From Cryptomeria japonica (Eukaryota > Streptophyta > Pinopsida > Cupressales > Cupressaceae), in assembly GCF_030272615.1 (NCBI RefSeq), contig NC_081415.1, forward strand, positions 599,709,644 through 599,773,643: DNA of 64,000 nt. The letters run 5' to 3'. This document shows, one piece after another, positions 36,424 to 48,555 of the stretch; the stretch's first letter is position 1; each line of letters begins with the position of its first letter. The position numbers and the translations under genes were made by a program. Under the pieces are notes generated by a model, which was not told where the DNA came from, did no database searches, and saw only the letters and a list, made by a program, of their open reading frames with translations.

Positions 36424-37639
36424 ATTCAATGTAAGTCAAATTATGTGTTGGTAATCATGTTAGAGGACATGAAAGCTTCTTATACAATAACCATAATTTC
36501 CATCAATGGTTAGCTTGCTTTAGCAAGAGTTTTATTTCTTCCTAATTTCCTAGAAGATAGATCTATTTAAATATTCATGTGAGTCATTTGGAGAAATATG
36601 AGAGTTAACTCAAATGTCTTGATTCCTAACACTCATTTATGGTTCATGAAGACTTCCAAAAAGGTTGCATTAGTAGTAACTAACTTTAATAATATTATGT
36701 GGTGACATTAAAATAACTCCAACTTCAATATTTTTGTCACTAACCAAAACATTACATCTAGAGGAATCTAAAAATCATAATGGGGGTTAAAGAGATATAT
36801 GCATACCAGACATAGAAACCATGTGAAGGTACAAGAATCCCTCATAGTCATAAATTTGATAAGCTAAACTTTAAAATTCTGCTATTTGCTATGAATTTAA
36901 GTAGAGCCAATTTCTCTACCAGCCAATTTCAACCTTACAAATAAATTTTCATGCTTGCATTGGGTGTAAGTGATGTGCGAAGGTTATCTTTCAATGCATA
37001 TGAGGATGGGAATCCTACATGGAAAGAGGTTTTCATTTTTAAACAAGTTGATTTCTAGTCTCTAAATTTAGCTAATAAGAAAATATCTAGAGAAAATGTG
37101 ATAGTTGATTTTGGTGAACTAGACTGGCTTACAGAGCTATGACCTAGTGCCAAAATTATGTTGAATAATTAAGATCTTACCAAGATTACAAAGCTCATTA
37201 GTGACATGTCTACCACATTTCCTTAGTCATTGGCATTTGGAATTCTTGCAATAGGTAGTGTCACAATGTTTTATCATGTTACAATGACAAGGTAATCCAA
37301 AATATATATTTGGTTTATAGAGAGATGAATATCACACTAAATATTGGTAGTAAACATACATTGTTATGACCACATACAACCATTTGAATCCTATTTTTAT
37401 ATGCATTTTTTTGGTAGTGATGCTTTAAAATATAATATATGTACTTTGGTTGCATATTTCCATATTCCAATATTTAAAGTAGTTATAGAAAGTACTCTAT
37501 TTTCTAAATTTTTCATTACAACCATGTTTTGGTCATTTATTGCTCTATACTTATAAATAATTTAACATTTGGTCAGTAATGGAGAACAAAACTAAGATTA
37601 TAGGGAGTGGTAAATTCAAAGAAAAATAGTGGTGGTTTG
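36424..37639. other. Unassigned AT-rich sequence
   Basis: No supported gene. Short frames such as 37344-37556 lack motifs. Probably old repeat sequence continuing from left of the copia insertion. Confidence 0.45.
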
Positions 37640-38185
37640 GTTAGAACTAGGCTTCAACGAGGATTAGGTTAGTGATTAGGCCAACTAGGGTAAAATAGGG
37701 TAACTATTGGGCTTCAATTAGGGTTGTAAGTATGGTTAGTTTTAGGGTTGGCACTCAATTAGGGTCCAATTAGGCTTATCTTATACTTATATTTAGGCCA
37801 GGTTCAAGGTTAAAATAGGTTTATGATTAGTGTGAGTGTTCATTTAGGATTAAGATTGGAGTTTGGGTTAGGGTTGAGGTTATGATTCATTTATCGTTAG
37901 GGCGGGGTTAGGCTTTAATTATGTTGAGGTTTACATTAAGTTTATGGTTAGAGTTGAGGTTACAATATGGTTTATTTTTTAATTTGGGTTAGGGTTAGGG
38001 ATAAGGTTCAGTTAGGGCTAGGTTAGGCTTTTACTTCTATTAGGATTACAACTAAATTAGGGTTAAGGATCAATTTAGGTTCAGATTAAGGTTTAATTAG
38101 GGTTAGGTTTTGGGATGGGTTAGGATTAGGGTTAGGGTTAATTTAGGGATCAATTATGATTAGGATTAGGGTTAAATTTAATTAA
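37640..38185. repeat. Degenerate telomere-like (TTAGGG/GGATTA) tract
   Basis: Some 550 bases are dominated by gggtta, ggatta and attaggg words, with perfect short runs such as gggttagggttaggg near 37985 and ggattagggttagggtta near 38122. The spacing is mostly near six bases, not the seven of the common plant telomere TTTAGGG, and many units are mutated. I read it as an interstitial telomere-like or satellite tract, not a chromosome end. Confidence 0.65.
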
Positions 38186-38384
38186 GATTAACATGGAAAA
38201 ATGGTTGAGACCCATTACAAAATATCCATAGAGGTGAACGAAACAAGTCTCACTAGGGGTAAGACAAAAATAAAATTAAAACCAAAAGTATGATTAAAAA
38301 GAACCAATGGTAGACACCAAAGATTAAAAAAAGACTTGTAGATGATAGCTACATGTAAACAAGGGGTTTTAGGCCACCAAGGGC

Positions 38385-40140
38385 ATGTCATTCATAGTTG
38401 AGGAAATCCAAATTCTCTTCAAAAGAAACATCCTTAGGCTTGTCACACTTTACATCAACTTTGGTTAAGAAATCTTCACACTGAGAATTTGTTTTCCTTT
38501 GCCCTCTTACTCTTTGTTATGTGTTTTGTTGGTAGAGTAAAAAGGATAGGGTCAATAGTTGCCTCCACTTGGTTTTTTTTTTTCCTTTTTTCCAACTCAA
38601 CCCAATGAACACTTGAAGAGTAGTAGTAATATTTTGATTAGATCTTTGTTGTAGTCAATTATTTCCTACTATTTTTTATCATTCTTAATTAAATTTGAGA
38701 GACTCCACTTCCTTCTCCAATCCCTCCCACTTATTGAATTTCTATGCAAGGCTCTTAACATACTCCTAAACATCTTTATCTATCTCTTGATTCTCCTATT
38801 CAAAGTATTTAGTCAAGGATAGGGTCTCCACTTTGTGAATTTTTCTCTTGGAAACATGCCATTGTTTAAGATTTCATTTGAGGATATCATTTTGGATATT
38901 AACTACCTTAAACTAAATACTGATTTTTTCTTCTAGGAGACCACAAGAACTACAACTAGGATCATTCTCTAAGGGACTCAAGGAAATAAGATTATAAGCT
39001 CTAGTTTGGGCCATAGTATTAAAGGGGTTAAACTCTTTGGAAAAATGAAATTGGTTGGAAGGGGAAAAGGTATCATGAGACTCCTCTACATAGGGATGGT
39101 TTTGGGGGGGATGAATCGATGAGAGGGTGGGGTTAGAACCTTTATCTTTGGGCTTGAAAAAATAGGATTGTGTATTAAATTCATGAAAAAGGGAGTTGGA
39201 TCGTGTAGCCTCCTCATTAGAAGAGGAAATATAGAGACTAGTTAAGGATTTCTTTAAGGATACCTTAGGATTTTTGGGCCCAACATAGAAAGGGAAAGGT
39301 TTCATAAGGTAAATAGGGGCACAACTAGCCTAAGGAGTGTTAAAGAACTCAACAAGGTGGGTCTTGCCAAATTTTTACTTTTTGAGAGTGGGACCCCCAT
39401 CCAACCTAGCAAGGGAGAGGTTCTAGATGTAAGTCTATCAATACATAATCAAGGTAAGGTGTGTATTATTACAATATAGGTTGTAAATTAACCACTAATA
39501 TAATGGAAGATCTTTTCCATTTACCAACACTTTTTACACAAGATCAACGAGAGGAATGAAACTAGAATGCAAAATTTATCCCAACATCATGTCTATAGTG
39601 GTTTAATATGGGAAAAATATATAAATTAAATCTCTTGTAGCATCCATCCAAAATAATACACCTCGTCATTCTAAAGGGGCCATCTCTATTGTATTCATTT
39701 TGTAGTATGCTAATCTTTTCTCCCCTTTTCAAGAACCTATTTATTGTTTCTCGATAACCTCATTTCATATTTTTTATGATGATAATTCCCTCTAATTGAT
39801 TGCACATTCCCATCACAATCATTTCCATAGAGACTTGGATATAAATTCCTATTGCGTACATTGTTACCACTTTCCAAGAGGTGGTGAACTCAATAGGGAC
39901 AAGGATTTCATAGCCATTCATAGATTCCAAATAGGTAGCAAGGTTACCTCTTTGTAGGAAGTCTCAAATTTCTTTATCATTCTGAACAATCTCATAATCA
40001 TTTGACTTTGTTTGCATAAGGTCACCACCCATTATGGAAAGGAGGTGGTTGTTGGGAGAAGATTTATAATAACAGACTAAATTAACATAGAGGAATATAT
40101 ACTAGAGAACCTACTTATTCTTGCATATAAAATTAAAGAA
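38385..40140 (-). pseudogene. Decayed gene of unrecognised family with coiled-coil C-terminus
   Basis: Reading the minus strand, one frame continues for over 100 codons with only two stops (about 40030-39660). It contains NLATYLESMNGYEIL near 39920, RETINRFLKRGEKISILQNE near 39730, and YKRFNLYIFPILNHYRHDVG near 39620. A 131-codon frame (39305-38913) follows, rich in Ser and Pro. Then a heptad-like region follows, with ENQEIDKDV near 38775 and KWEGLEKEVESLKF near 38715. I cannot name the protein. It lies directly downstream of the LINE and may be a separate older element or gene. Confidence 0.5.
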
Positions 40141-40149
40141 GAAAGAATT

Positions 40150-43100
40150 AATTTACTTCATTTCCATATCATTATGATAATTTGTGTGGAGAGTAATTAT
40201 TTGCATGTCAAAGAGATTGCACAAAACCTCATCTAACATGCATGGGATTATTATCATGAGACACATTTTAACTTGATTTCCAACTTGATCTGAAAGTGTG
40301 GAGATTTTATTCCAAATCATGATTTTATCAATTTGGAAATCATTATTAGCTAGACGATCAACCACCCTATTACCTTCTTTAAAAAGTGTTAGATTTTGAA
40401 ATAATTAATTTAGTCTCTAATGCCTTCATAATATTAGCATGATTTATCTCTAGAGCTTGTAGAATATCTTAAATATTGTTAGAATATCCCTTAGTGATTA
40501 CCTTTTTGATACCCTTGTTGACAGCTAGGAGGATACCATGGTGAGAAACAACAACTTCTACAAAATTGGAGGATTAAAATCTCAAATTCACAGTGTAGGC
40601 ATGTATCGTAACTAACCCTTATTATATATTATGCTAGCAACCCAACTCATCTAACCTAGGTTTCCCTTATCTAATTTAGGGGGAGCATATTATAGTCTTT
40701 AAGGAGAACAAATTGGAGAGTTTAGTTGTGGCCAATTTGTCCAATGCTCCCCATATTTTAGCTATATTTTCTTTCAAGACTGACAGGTTGTGTTTGGCAT
40801 TCTGAAGATCAACCACCTTAATATTTTCATTTATTTTATGAGAGATAGTATCAACAAAAACCTCCCAAGGTTTGTGTTAACCTCTAAAAATTTCCTCATC
40901 TAGTATATAAAAATGACTACTATCATTAAACATTTATTAGGGGGTGGAAGAAGGGATGTATCTAGCTATTAGTAATTCTTCTAACAATTTCCTACCAAGT
41001 TCATGAAATATAAATTATTAATGATCCTTTGTTGGGTGTTTCAATAATAATTATAGTGAATGAGTAGGTGATCTATGTTTTCTTCATGTCATCTACATAA
41101 GGAGCACATGTTCACCATTTAGAATCATCATTTTATAAGGTTGTCAATAGTTAGTATTTTTTATGACAGACAATCCATCACAAAAGTTGTTTTTAGGAAT
41201 GGTTTTGTACTTCCATATATTCAACGAGTTAAATGTGATAGGTTGAATAAGATCCATCAAGTTGAACCCAAATTTAATCAAGTAATCTCCTAAGTTGGAA
41301 TCGACCCAAATAAACTTATATGGAAGAGAAATTTTGTAGAATATATTATTTGAAATGATACAAAGAAGTTCAGAAGCAATCATATTAAGAGGGAGGTCAT
41401 ACCAACTAGGAAGAATCATTCATGAAATCAAGTGGTTGTCCAAGATCTAGTAGTTCTTAACATGGATTCTTAATCTTCTTTTTAAACCAATTTAAATAGC
41501 TAAGCATATATAATGGTACTCTAGAGGAATTGTAGTAATCTAGAAGACTTCCTAAAACCTAACATGATCCATTTTCCAACTTGTCATTCTAAACCCAGAG
41601 CTAGAGTATCTTTAGTCTTAACAAGGTTGTTCCAAATATTCAATCCTAAAGGCAAGTGTTGTGATTATACTAATGAAATAATTTCTCTATCATTAAGGTA
41701 TTTATCCTTCATTATAGTAACACAATTAGTGTTGTGCTTCATAAGTTTTAAACTGACTTTGGTTGGGAGGGCCTTGCTCATCAACATAATCTTTCTCATG
41801 CCCAATCCTCCATTCTTCTTGGAAGAGAAAACAATATCCCAAGCGATAAGAGAATTTTTGTTTTGTACTCGACTAGGGGAAACATCTCTAAATTTGTTCT
41901 ATCTCCACCCATACACTTAGGGATTTTGAAGAGGGTGAGAAAGTAAATAGAAGTGCTTTATAAAGAGGATTGTATAAATTGAAGTTTTCCAATATTACTC
42001 AAAAGAACGCATTTCCAAGAAACAAACTCTCTCCATATTATTTCAATCAAATTAATCTAAATTGAGTTATAGATTTTTCCTTGAGTTAGGAGCATTCCCA
42101 AGTAAGAAGAATGGTGCTTTTGAATAGTACAATTAAGTAATCTAGCAACTCTAATCTAAACTCTAACAGAGATGTTGAAAAAGAATAATTCAATCTTATC
42201 TAAATTATTTTTTGTCCAACAACTTGGGCATAATCATTTAGTATTATTTTTTATTTTGTATCTTTAGCTATATAATCTTCCTCCAAAAGTATTGTATCAT
42301 CCACAAATTGTTGGTGAGAGATGAGTAGGTAGGATGTTGGTCTGAAACCTTTTATTCTTCCTCTACTAATGCTCTCCTCTATTTTCCTTGCCAAGACCTT
42401 AACAAGGATTATAAATAATTAGGGAGAGAGAGAATATCCTTGTCTTATTCTCTTTGGAATTTTGAAGTGTTCATATTATGATCCTGATATGTAATACATT
42501 TCTAAGTATAATAGGGATAAGCATACCATGAGTTCTTTCCTTATTATACTTAAGAATATATAATATATATACTTATGACTATGTAGCATATTAGGATCAT
42601 AAAAACCCATGTAGACTACCATTTATTAGGATGGATTAAGAAGGTGTTGAGAATAATTCCGCTAGCAACTTGAGTAATTTATTTTTGAAGCCAAACTTAA
42701 ATAGGACTTTAGAAAGGAATTACCAATAGGTTGTCATATGTAAGTTTTAGAAATGTCAATATTTAATACCATACCTTCCTTGTCACTTTTGTCCATCAAG
42801 TGGAGAGTTTCATGAGCCATAATGATAGTGTTAGTGATTTGTCTACCCAGGATAAAATCCCTTTGATTTTGATGAATGATTCTCTTTAAGAAAGATTGAA
42901 TATATAATACCTACAACTTAGAGAGGATCTTATAGATAGTATTGCACAAACTTATGGGTCTAAATTTAACTTCTTGTTAGCATGAGTCCACTTAGGAATA
43001 AGGAAAATTAAGGTGAATGTGTTAATTTCCTTAAAAAATTTCTCAAAGTTAAAAAATTCTTTAATAACTCACATAATATCTTTGCCCACAATATCCCAAT

Positions 43101-43300
43101 AGGTTTGGAAAAAGGTGGGGGGGGGAATATTTAATCCCAAGGACTTGAAGGGGTCAAAATAGAAAACCACCTTTTTAACTTCCCCAATAGAAAAATATAT
43201 TTCCATCTTCTTTCCATCTCATAAAATCTTGAGAATAAATAGAGTTAAGGATGATCTAGAGTAATGATTAAAGAATAGAGTCACTCTCCTTAATCAATTA
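40150..43300 (-). pseudogene. L1-type LINE ORF2: RT, zinc-binding region and RNase H, broken
   Basis: ORF2 of plant LINEs nicks DNA and reverse-transcribes on site. On the minus strand the RT opens with KDIM and KEFF segments near 43080 and shows RPISLCNTIYKI near 42935-42970. DFILGRQITNTIIMAHETLH lies near 42835 and the catalytic FVDDTIL near 42290-42310. The zf-RVT region shows IWKYKTIPKNNF near 41200 and CSLCR with DHLL near 41050-41115. A C-terminal RNase H ends with EGNRVVDRLANN near 40345-40380. Stops and shifts are numerous. The N-terminal part lies beyond the LTR element, at 52417-53330. Confidence 0.87.
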
Positions 43301-44509
43301 TGTAACAATGGGAAAATTAGGGTTACGGTTAAATTAAGATAATCAAACCATTAAATGACCTAATTAACCATTACATTAGGAAGAAGATGAATCTAATAGA
43401 TCTAGCCTTGCAAGACCAAGATTCAAATCAGATTCCAGGCTCCTTGGATAGGGGATTTCTCCTCAAGTTGAATTGAATTGGAATGTTAAAGACTAGGGCA
43501 AAATAGGTGATTATTGAAGCAATCAGGCATAAACAATGAGCTACAGATGTTGTATGAAGACACCAACTTGGATTTGGGCAAAAGAATATGTTTTGGATCT
43601 ATTCCTATAAGTTTGGCCTGATTTTTCAAGACCAAGTAGTATCAATTTGCCATGGTCCTCCGAATTTCTCACCATAGAAAGTTGAACCTCTTTGTCTTTG
43701 TGAAATTTATCAACCCTCCCAAACATATCTCTATACCTATTTCTTGCACACAAAAAGAAGGGAAATTGTTAGGAATAGGGGTTTGCCTAAGTCAAACCCC
43801 AGTTTAGGAATTAACCTTGAATGAAATAATACAAATACTGAAATAAATGCTAAATAGATATACCTCAAATCTGTAATTGTCGATGATGATGTTTTTCTAT
43901 TTGGATGAAATCATAAATGTTGTATGAAATGGCGTGAAAAACACAAAACCCTAATCACATACACATGTTTTATAAGATTGATGTAATTTTGCTCCACAAT
44001 GGTTGAATGATGAACATGTAGCCTTAAAGATCTTTGAAAATGCTTGATGAATGCTTCATGGATGCACAAATGTTAGGATTGGAGACTTTAGATTCCTTAG
44101 GTTAGATGAAAATAGGTTGATAGGATGTCCTTATATAGGGGTTTCAAGGTAAATTACCAATTAGGCTGACCTCCAATGGTCATGTATAGCCACAGGGATG
44201 AATTCTCACCAGGGAAATACAACACCTACCCTATTTCAAATTTGGGCCCCTTTAAGGGGGACCATGGTGTTTTAGGGTGCCATGGTCCAGACCAAGACAT
44301 ACCACATGATGTTCCCTATAAAAGGGGACCAAAATAAGGTGTCAGGGAGGTAGGTACCACTCTATGGGACCCACAACATGCTGCACATAACATCAAAGTT
44401 GGGTAATTAGCACAAGTTAGACCTAGAGATGGGATGAGGATATATCATGCTAAAGTGAAAGAACAAACATGAGGTGTAAATTAGACCAGTGACAATTTAT
44501 GACACTACA
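43301..44509 (-). mobile_element. 3' LTR of the gag-only element
   Basis: On the minus strand it reads TGTAGTGTCATAAATTGTCAC to ttaca and aligns with 51209-52416 along its length. Confidence 0.88.
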
Positions 44510-45059
44510 TTTAGCCCCCACTTTAATGGGAGTATGAGCCTATGCAAATACTCATGGTAAAGTAGATGAAAGATGAGAGAGAGGAGCAATTAGGAGTGAG
44601 ATAACAAGGAGTATAAGGCATCACTAATTTTGAGGACCATGCCCCCAATCTTAGGACCTTAACTCACACAAGAACATGCAAGGGCACATAAAACATGACA
44701 AATACAAAAGAACAAACAAAGGAAAAATTCAAAAGACACACAACACAAAAGCTAAAAACCAAAACAAAACCTCAACTCAACTAGTTGAAGAGACCTTGAT
44801 AATTAAAATGTCTCAACCACTAATATCATTCTTGAAATGTCACCACAAAGACACAAGTGATCACATAAAAGTGCAAGAGTATGCATCAATTCATGAACTA
44901 CAAATAGCAAAGCTATGAGCTCATGATGAGAAGAAAGTAGAGAGGCATGGATAACACATTCTAGTTGTGTTTTACTAGGTGATCCATATTGGGAAGGAGA
45001 GTCAAAATAGTCTAGTTGTATTTTGCCATTTCCACTCATCCTGTTGTGTATGCAACTAT

Positions 45060-45420
45060 TTAGTTCCAGGTATTAAGCATCTTGTACAAGAGTTTATTTT
45101 CTTTGGTTTCAAGCATACAACAACCTGTATAAGACATGAAATGAAAATGCAAATATGTGTCTAGTTTTAGGAACATCTCGTGTAAGAGTTTGTTTGGTTT
45201 GGTTTTGAGTATGTATAACCTCATGCAAGTCAAATATATGTCTGGTTTCGAGGAAATATCATGTAAGAGTTTGTTTTCTCTAATTTTGAGAATGTGTAAC
45301 CTTGTATAGGACATATATAAATGTTATGTTTGTTTTCAAGTATGAAGCATATCATGTAAGAATTTGTTTTCTCTAGTTTTGAGAATAAACACCCTATTTA
45401 AGACATGCAAAAATATAGTA
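45060..45420. repeat. Tandem repeat, about 81 bp unit, four to five copies
   Basis: Units share catgtaagagtttgttttct, ttggttttgagtatgtataa and cttgtataagacat-like words. The minus-strand frame 45314-45060 shows the same period as a repeating peptide (LHILKIRENKLLHDI, LYILKTKPNKLLHEM, CCMLETKENKLLYKM), which reflects the DNA repeat and does not by itself show a protein. It lies in the 3' part of the gag-only element. Confidence 0.75.
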
Positions 45421-46385
45421 CAATATAGTCCAAAGAGGATGATATGTATTCCCTCTTCTTAAGATGTCAACATAGCCCTATGTTGATGTCTTAAGAAAGC
45501 TAGAAACAAGGATACCTGCCTTCAATACCAAGGATATATCCTTTAGGCAACAGTGTTCATAAATAGAAGCTAAAGAGGTAATACTCTTACAAGAAAGGAT
45601 AAGATAGTTGAAAAAGAGATATCTTGCAACAAGTGTAAAGGGGATCCTTGTAGGAAAAGAGATCTTTGCTCAAAAGACATCTACCTCCAAGAGGAGATTT
45701 TGAACAAACATAGCATCTTCTATTGAAAGAAGGGAAGGAGAGAAATAATTCCTACCTTCCCCTTATTGCTAAGTGAAAGGGATTATTGATGAAGGATGAC
45801 ACACTTTTGACCCAATGTGAGAGGTTTGTTTAGAATAGATATACATTGTCGAGTGAAGAAGAGATTGCATTCAAGGATACACACCTCTTGCATAAGAGAG
45901 AATCCTTGAGAAAATAAACAACTTCACACAAGGAATAACATCACATTGTAAGCAAACACCACTCAACAAAGGAAAAGTAGATCCTTGGAAAAGATAGGAA
46001 AGATAAATGCCCCCCAGGTGTAGAGACAATGAGAAGAATTACACAACCTCTAAGGAGAGAGTATACATAAGAGAAATGCACAATTCCAAGCAAATAAAGG
46101 CCCTCAACAAGAAACACACATGTACTCACATGAAGGAATATTCAATGCAAGAAAAGACATTATGCAAAATGCAACTCTAAAAAAGAGGTCATCTTGAAAG
46201 AGAAAGATAGAATTAGATATGTAGAGTCCTTTCCCCCCAAGCAAGAAAACAAGAAAGAAATATATGTGTTGCTATCCCAAGATGTTTGTTATTGAATTAG
46301 CATCACCACTCATGACAAAGAGCCTCCAATGAAGTTAAATACTAGAATCATACGGTGAGGAGCATCATGGAGGGTGAATGGAGTG

Positions 46386-46888
46386 CTAAGGCACTACCTC
46401 TTCACCAAGGAAGAGTGCAAGCTTAGTTGTAAGAGCTATGCGAGCTCTATCATATTGGTCTTGAACAAATGTTTTAAATGTTTTACATTTTCCAAGAGAA
46501 TGAGAGTAACTACGATGAAAAAGATAATTTTTATCACCCTCCTTATAATTATAGTTGTAATTAAGTCCAATGAAAGGAAAATTCACATTCTTATCATACT
46601 TCAATCTCCAAAAGATTATAGTAGATAATTTCTCTTGGTCATCAATAGGAGTAGGTCTTGCCTCTTGAGATGTAGGACAAGGATTGTTTTTTATTAGTTT
46701 GACTATGCCATTATCAATGAATCCTTGCATTCCATTTGAAAATCCATACAATTATTGGTATCATGGTCATTAGTTTGATGATGTGAGAAAAAAGGAGTGT
46801 TTGAAGAAGAAGCAACTTTAGATGGATGATAGAGTTTATGTCGTGCAAAGTACTCCTTAATCTTTTGTACCCTAAGGATATCATCCAT
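46386..46888 (-). pseudogene. gag: gag remnant of the gag-only element
   Basis: Two overlapping frames (46888-46703 and 46751-46386) read as one protein with a frameshift near 46735. The order is VQKIKEYFARHKLYH, then SHHQTNDHDTNNCMDF, then MQGFIDNGIVKLIKNNP. This matches the gag C-terminal zinc region of the Tat element (CDYHRTKGHKIASC then DMIDKGDI) in spacing and residues, with the first Cys replaced. Upstream gag sequence probably continues across the nested inserts to 50640-50395 (ERSNIPINDLSNGEKELKRK). Confidence 0.65.
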
Positions 46889-47074
46889 AGGTGAATGATG
46901 AGAATGTCCTAGACCTTTGGTACTAGCTTGTGTAGGAGGGTTTATAGGAATTTTGATTCCTAGTTCAAATTTTTCAAGTCATTGTCCTCTATAACCTTGT
47001 TTTGATATTATGTTATAGCCACTCCTATAAGAGATTTTTAATTGAGAATGAGTATTATAATGGATATTGTCGCA

Positions 47075-48414
47075 TGTAAAAATTCATCTTTAAAATATCA
47101 ATTAGAAGCAAAGGGAAATCATGAATCCCTATCTAATCAAAGAATTCAAACAAATAGACAATAAAATAACACAATCAAATCAAAATAGGAATTATAAAGT
47201 AATTCAATCAAAACTCCCTATTCTGTGACTGCGTATAACTTCCATTGCTCTTCTCTTCTCTATGGTATGATAGCTCTCAGATATTGCACTGGCAACCTGC
47301 AATTAACACAAAGATTCAAATTTTGTGATTTAGAGTAACTGTCCAAGATTGAGGGGGATTGAAAATGGAGATTGAATGCTCAATTTATAGATTATTGCAA
47401 AGGAATGATTGAAAGGTGGAACAGATTGATCAAGAGGTGGAACTCAGGTGAGCTCACATGAAAATTGATAGTTGAACTGCTGGTTTAGAGGTGAAACATA
47501 ATAGATTGAATAGATTAATTGAGTTAACTGATTGAGAAAAAGCTAACTGAGGGAAGAAAAAGAATGATTGGAGGAAATAAAGAGAACGACAAAGAAAGCT
47601 TTATTTAGAAAAAGCTAACTAGAAGATGGAAATAGAGATTGGAGAGATAATGATTTAATTGATTAATTGATTGAATTAATTAATTTAGCATGTGCTTGCA
47701 TTTTAACTTAGATTTTCAATTTAATCTTTACATGAGATTTAATTCAAATATTGAATTTATTTTAAATTCAATTTAGTATTTAAATATATTTAGAACTTGA
47801 CTTTGATTTTCAATTTGATTTTTGCAAAAATGCACATGTATTTGAATTTGATAAAATTAGAAGAATTGGAAGAATAAATGAAACTAAATGAAATTAGAAT
47901 TTGAAATTAAATGAAATTAGAAGAAATTAGAGAATTAATGAAATTAGATGAAATTAGAATTTGGGGATTTAGAAGAATTAATTAGTTAATTAAATAATTT
48001 AAAGAAACTATTTAATTATTTAGAAATGGAATTTAATTAAATAATAAAGATTATTTAAATTAAAGGATTAAATCACAATTAATTAAATAACAAATATTTA
48101 ATTAATATTTAGGAAATGGTTGAATGATTACATGATTAGAGATACAAATTGAAAATTAATTATTTAAATAATAAAGATTATTTAAATTGGGGAATTAATT
48201 AGAATTAATTAAATAATAAATATTTAATTAACATTAGAAAATGGTGAAATGATTAAATGATGAAAGAATAGGAAATAGAATAATTAGTAAGATGATGAGG
48301 AAATATGAAATTAGAAGAAATAGTTAATTAACTTAATTAAATAATTAAAGAATTATTTAATCAATTAGAGGAATAATTAGTACATGATCAATGAGACATT
48401 TTTAGGTGTCTACA
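47075..48414 (-). mobile_element. Solo LTR of the Tat-element family
   Basis: On the minus strand it reads TGTAGACACCTAAAAATGTC to gaatttttaca, matching the 3' LTR at 20545-22115 over its full length but without the SINE. No interior follows. Flanks tcgca and gattt do not form a target duplication, so recombination between different copies or later change is possible. Confidence 0.88.
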
Positions 48415-48555
48415 GATTTCTTTAAAATTTGTAGTGTAAGTACATCTAGAGGGAACAAAGGGAGAAGTAGATGAAGAAGGAATATCATTTGTAGAAAATT
48501 TCTCCTTTCTATCATTATGCATATCCTCTTTGATAGGTTGCGGGGAGGGAAGATC
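48415..48555 (-). other. Interior of the gag-only element between insertions
   Basis: A short piece of the host element interior, ending with gggagggaagatc (48543-48555), the left copy of the target duplication of the SINE-like insert. Confidence 0.6.

Noticed and set aside
37640-38185. A true chromosome end
   Set aside because: The tract is degenerate, internal, and flanked on both sides by ordinary repeat DNA.
41564-41920. 118-codon plus-strand frame
   Set aside because: Opposite-strand shadow of the decayed LINE ORF2.
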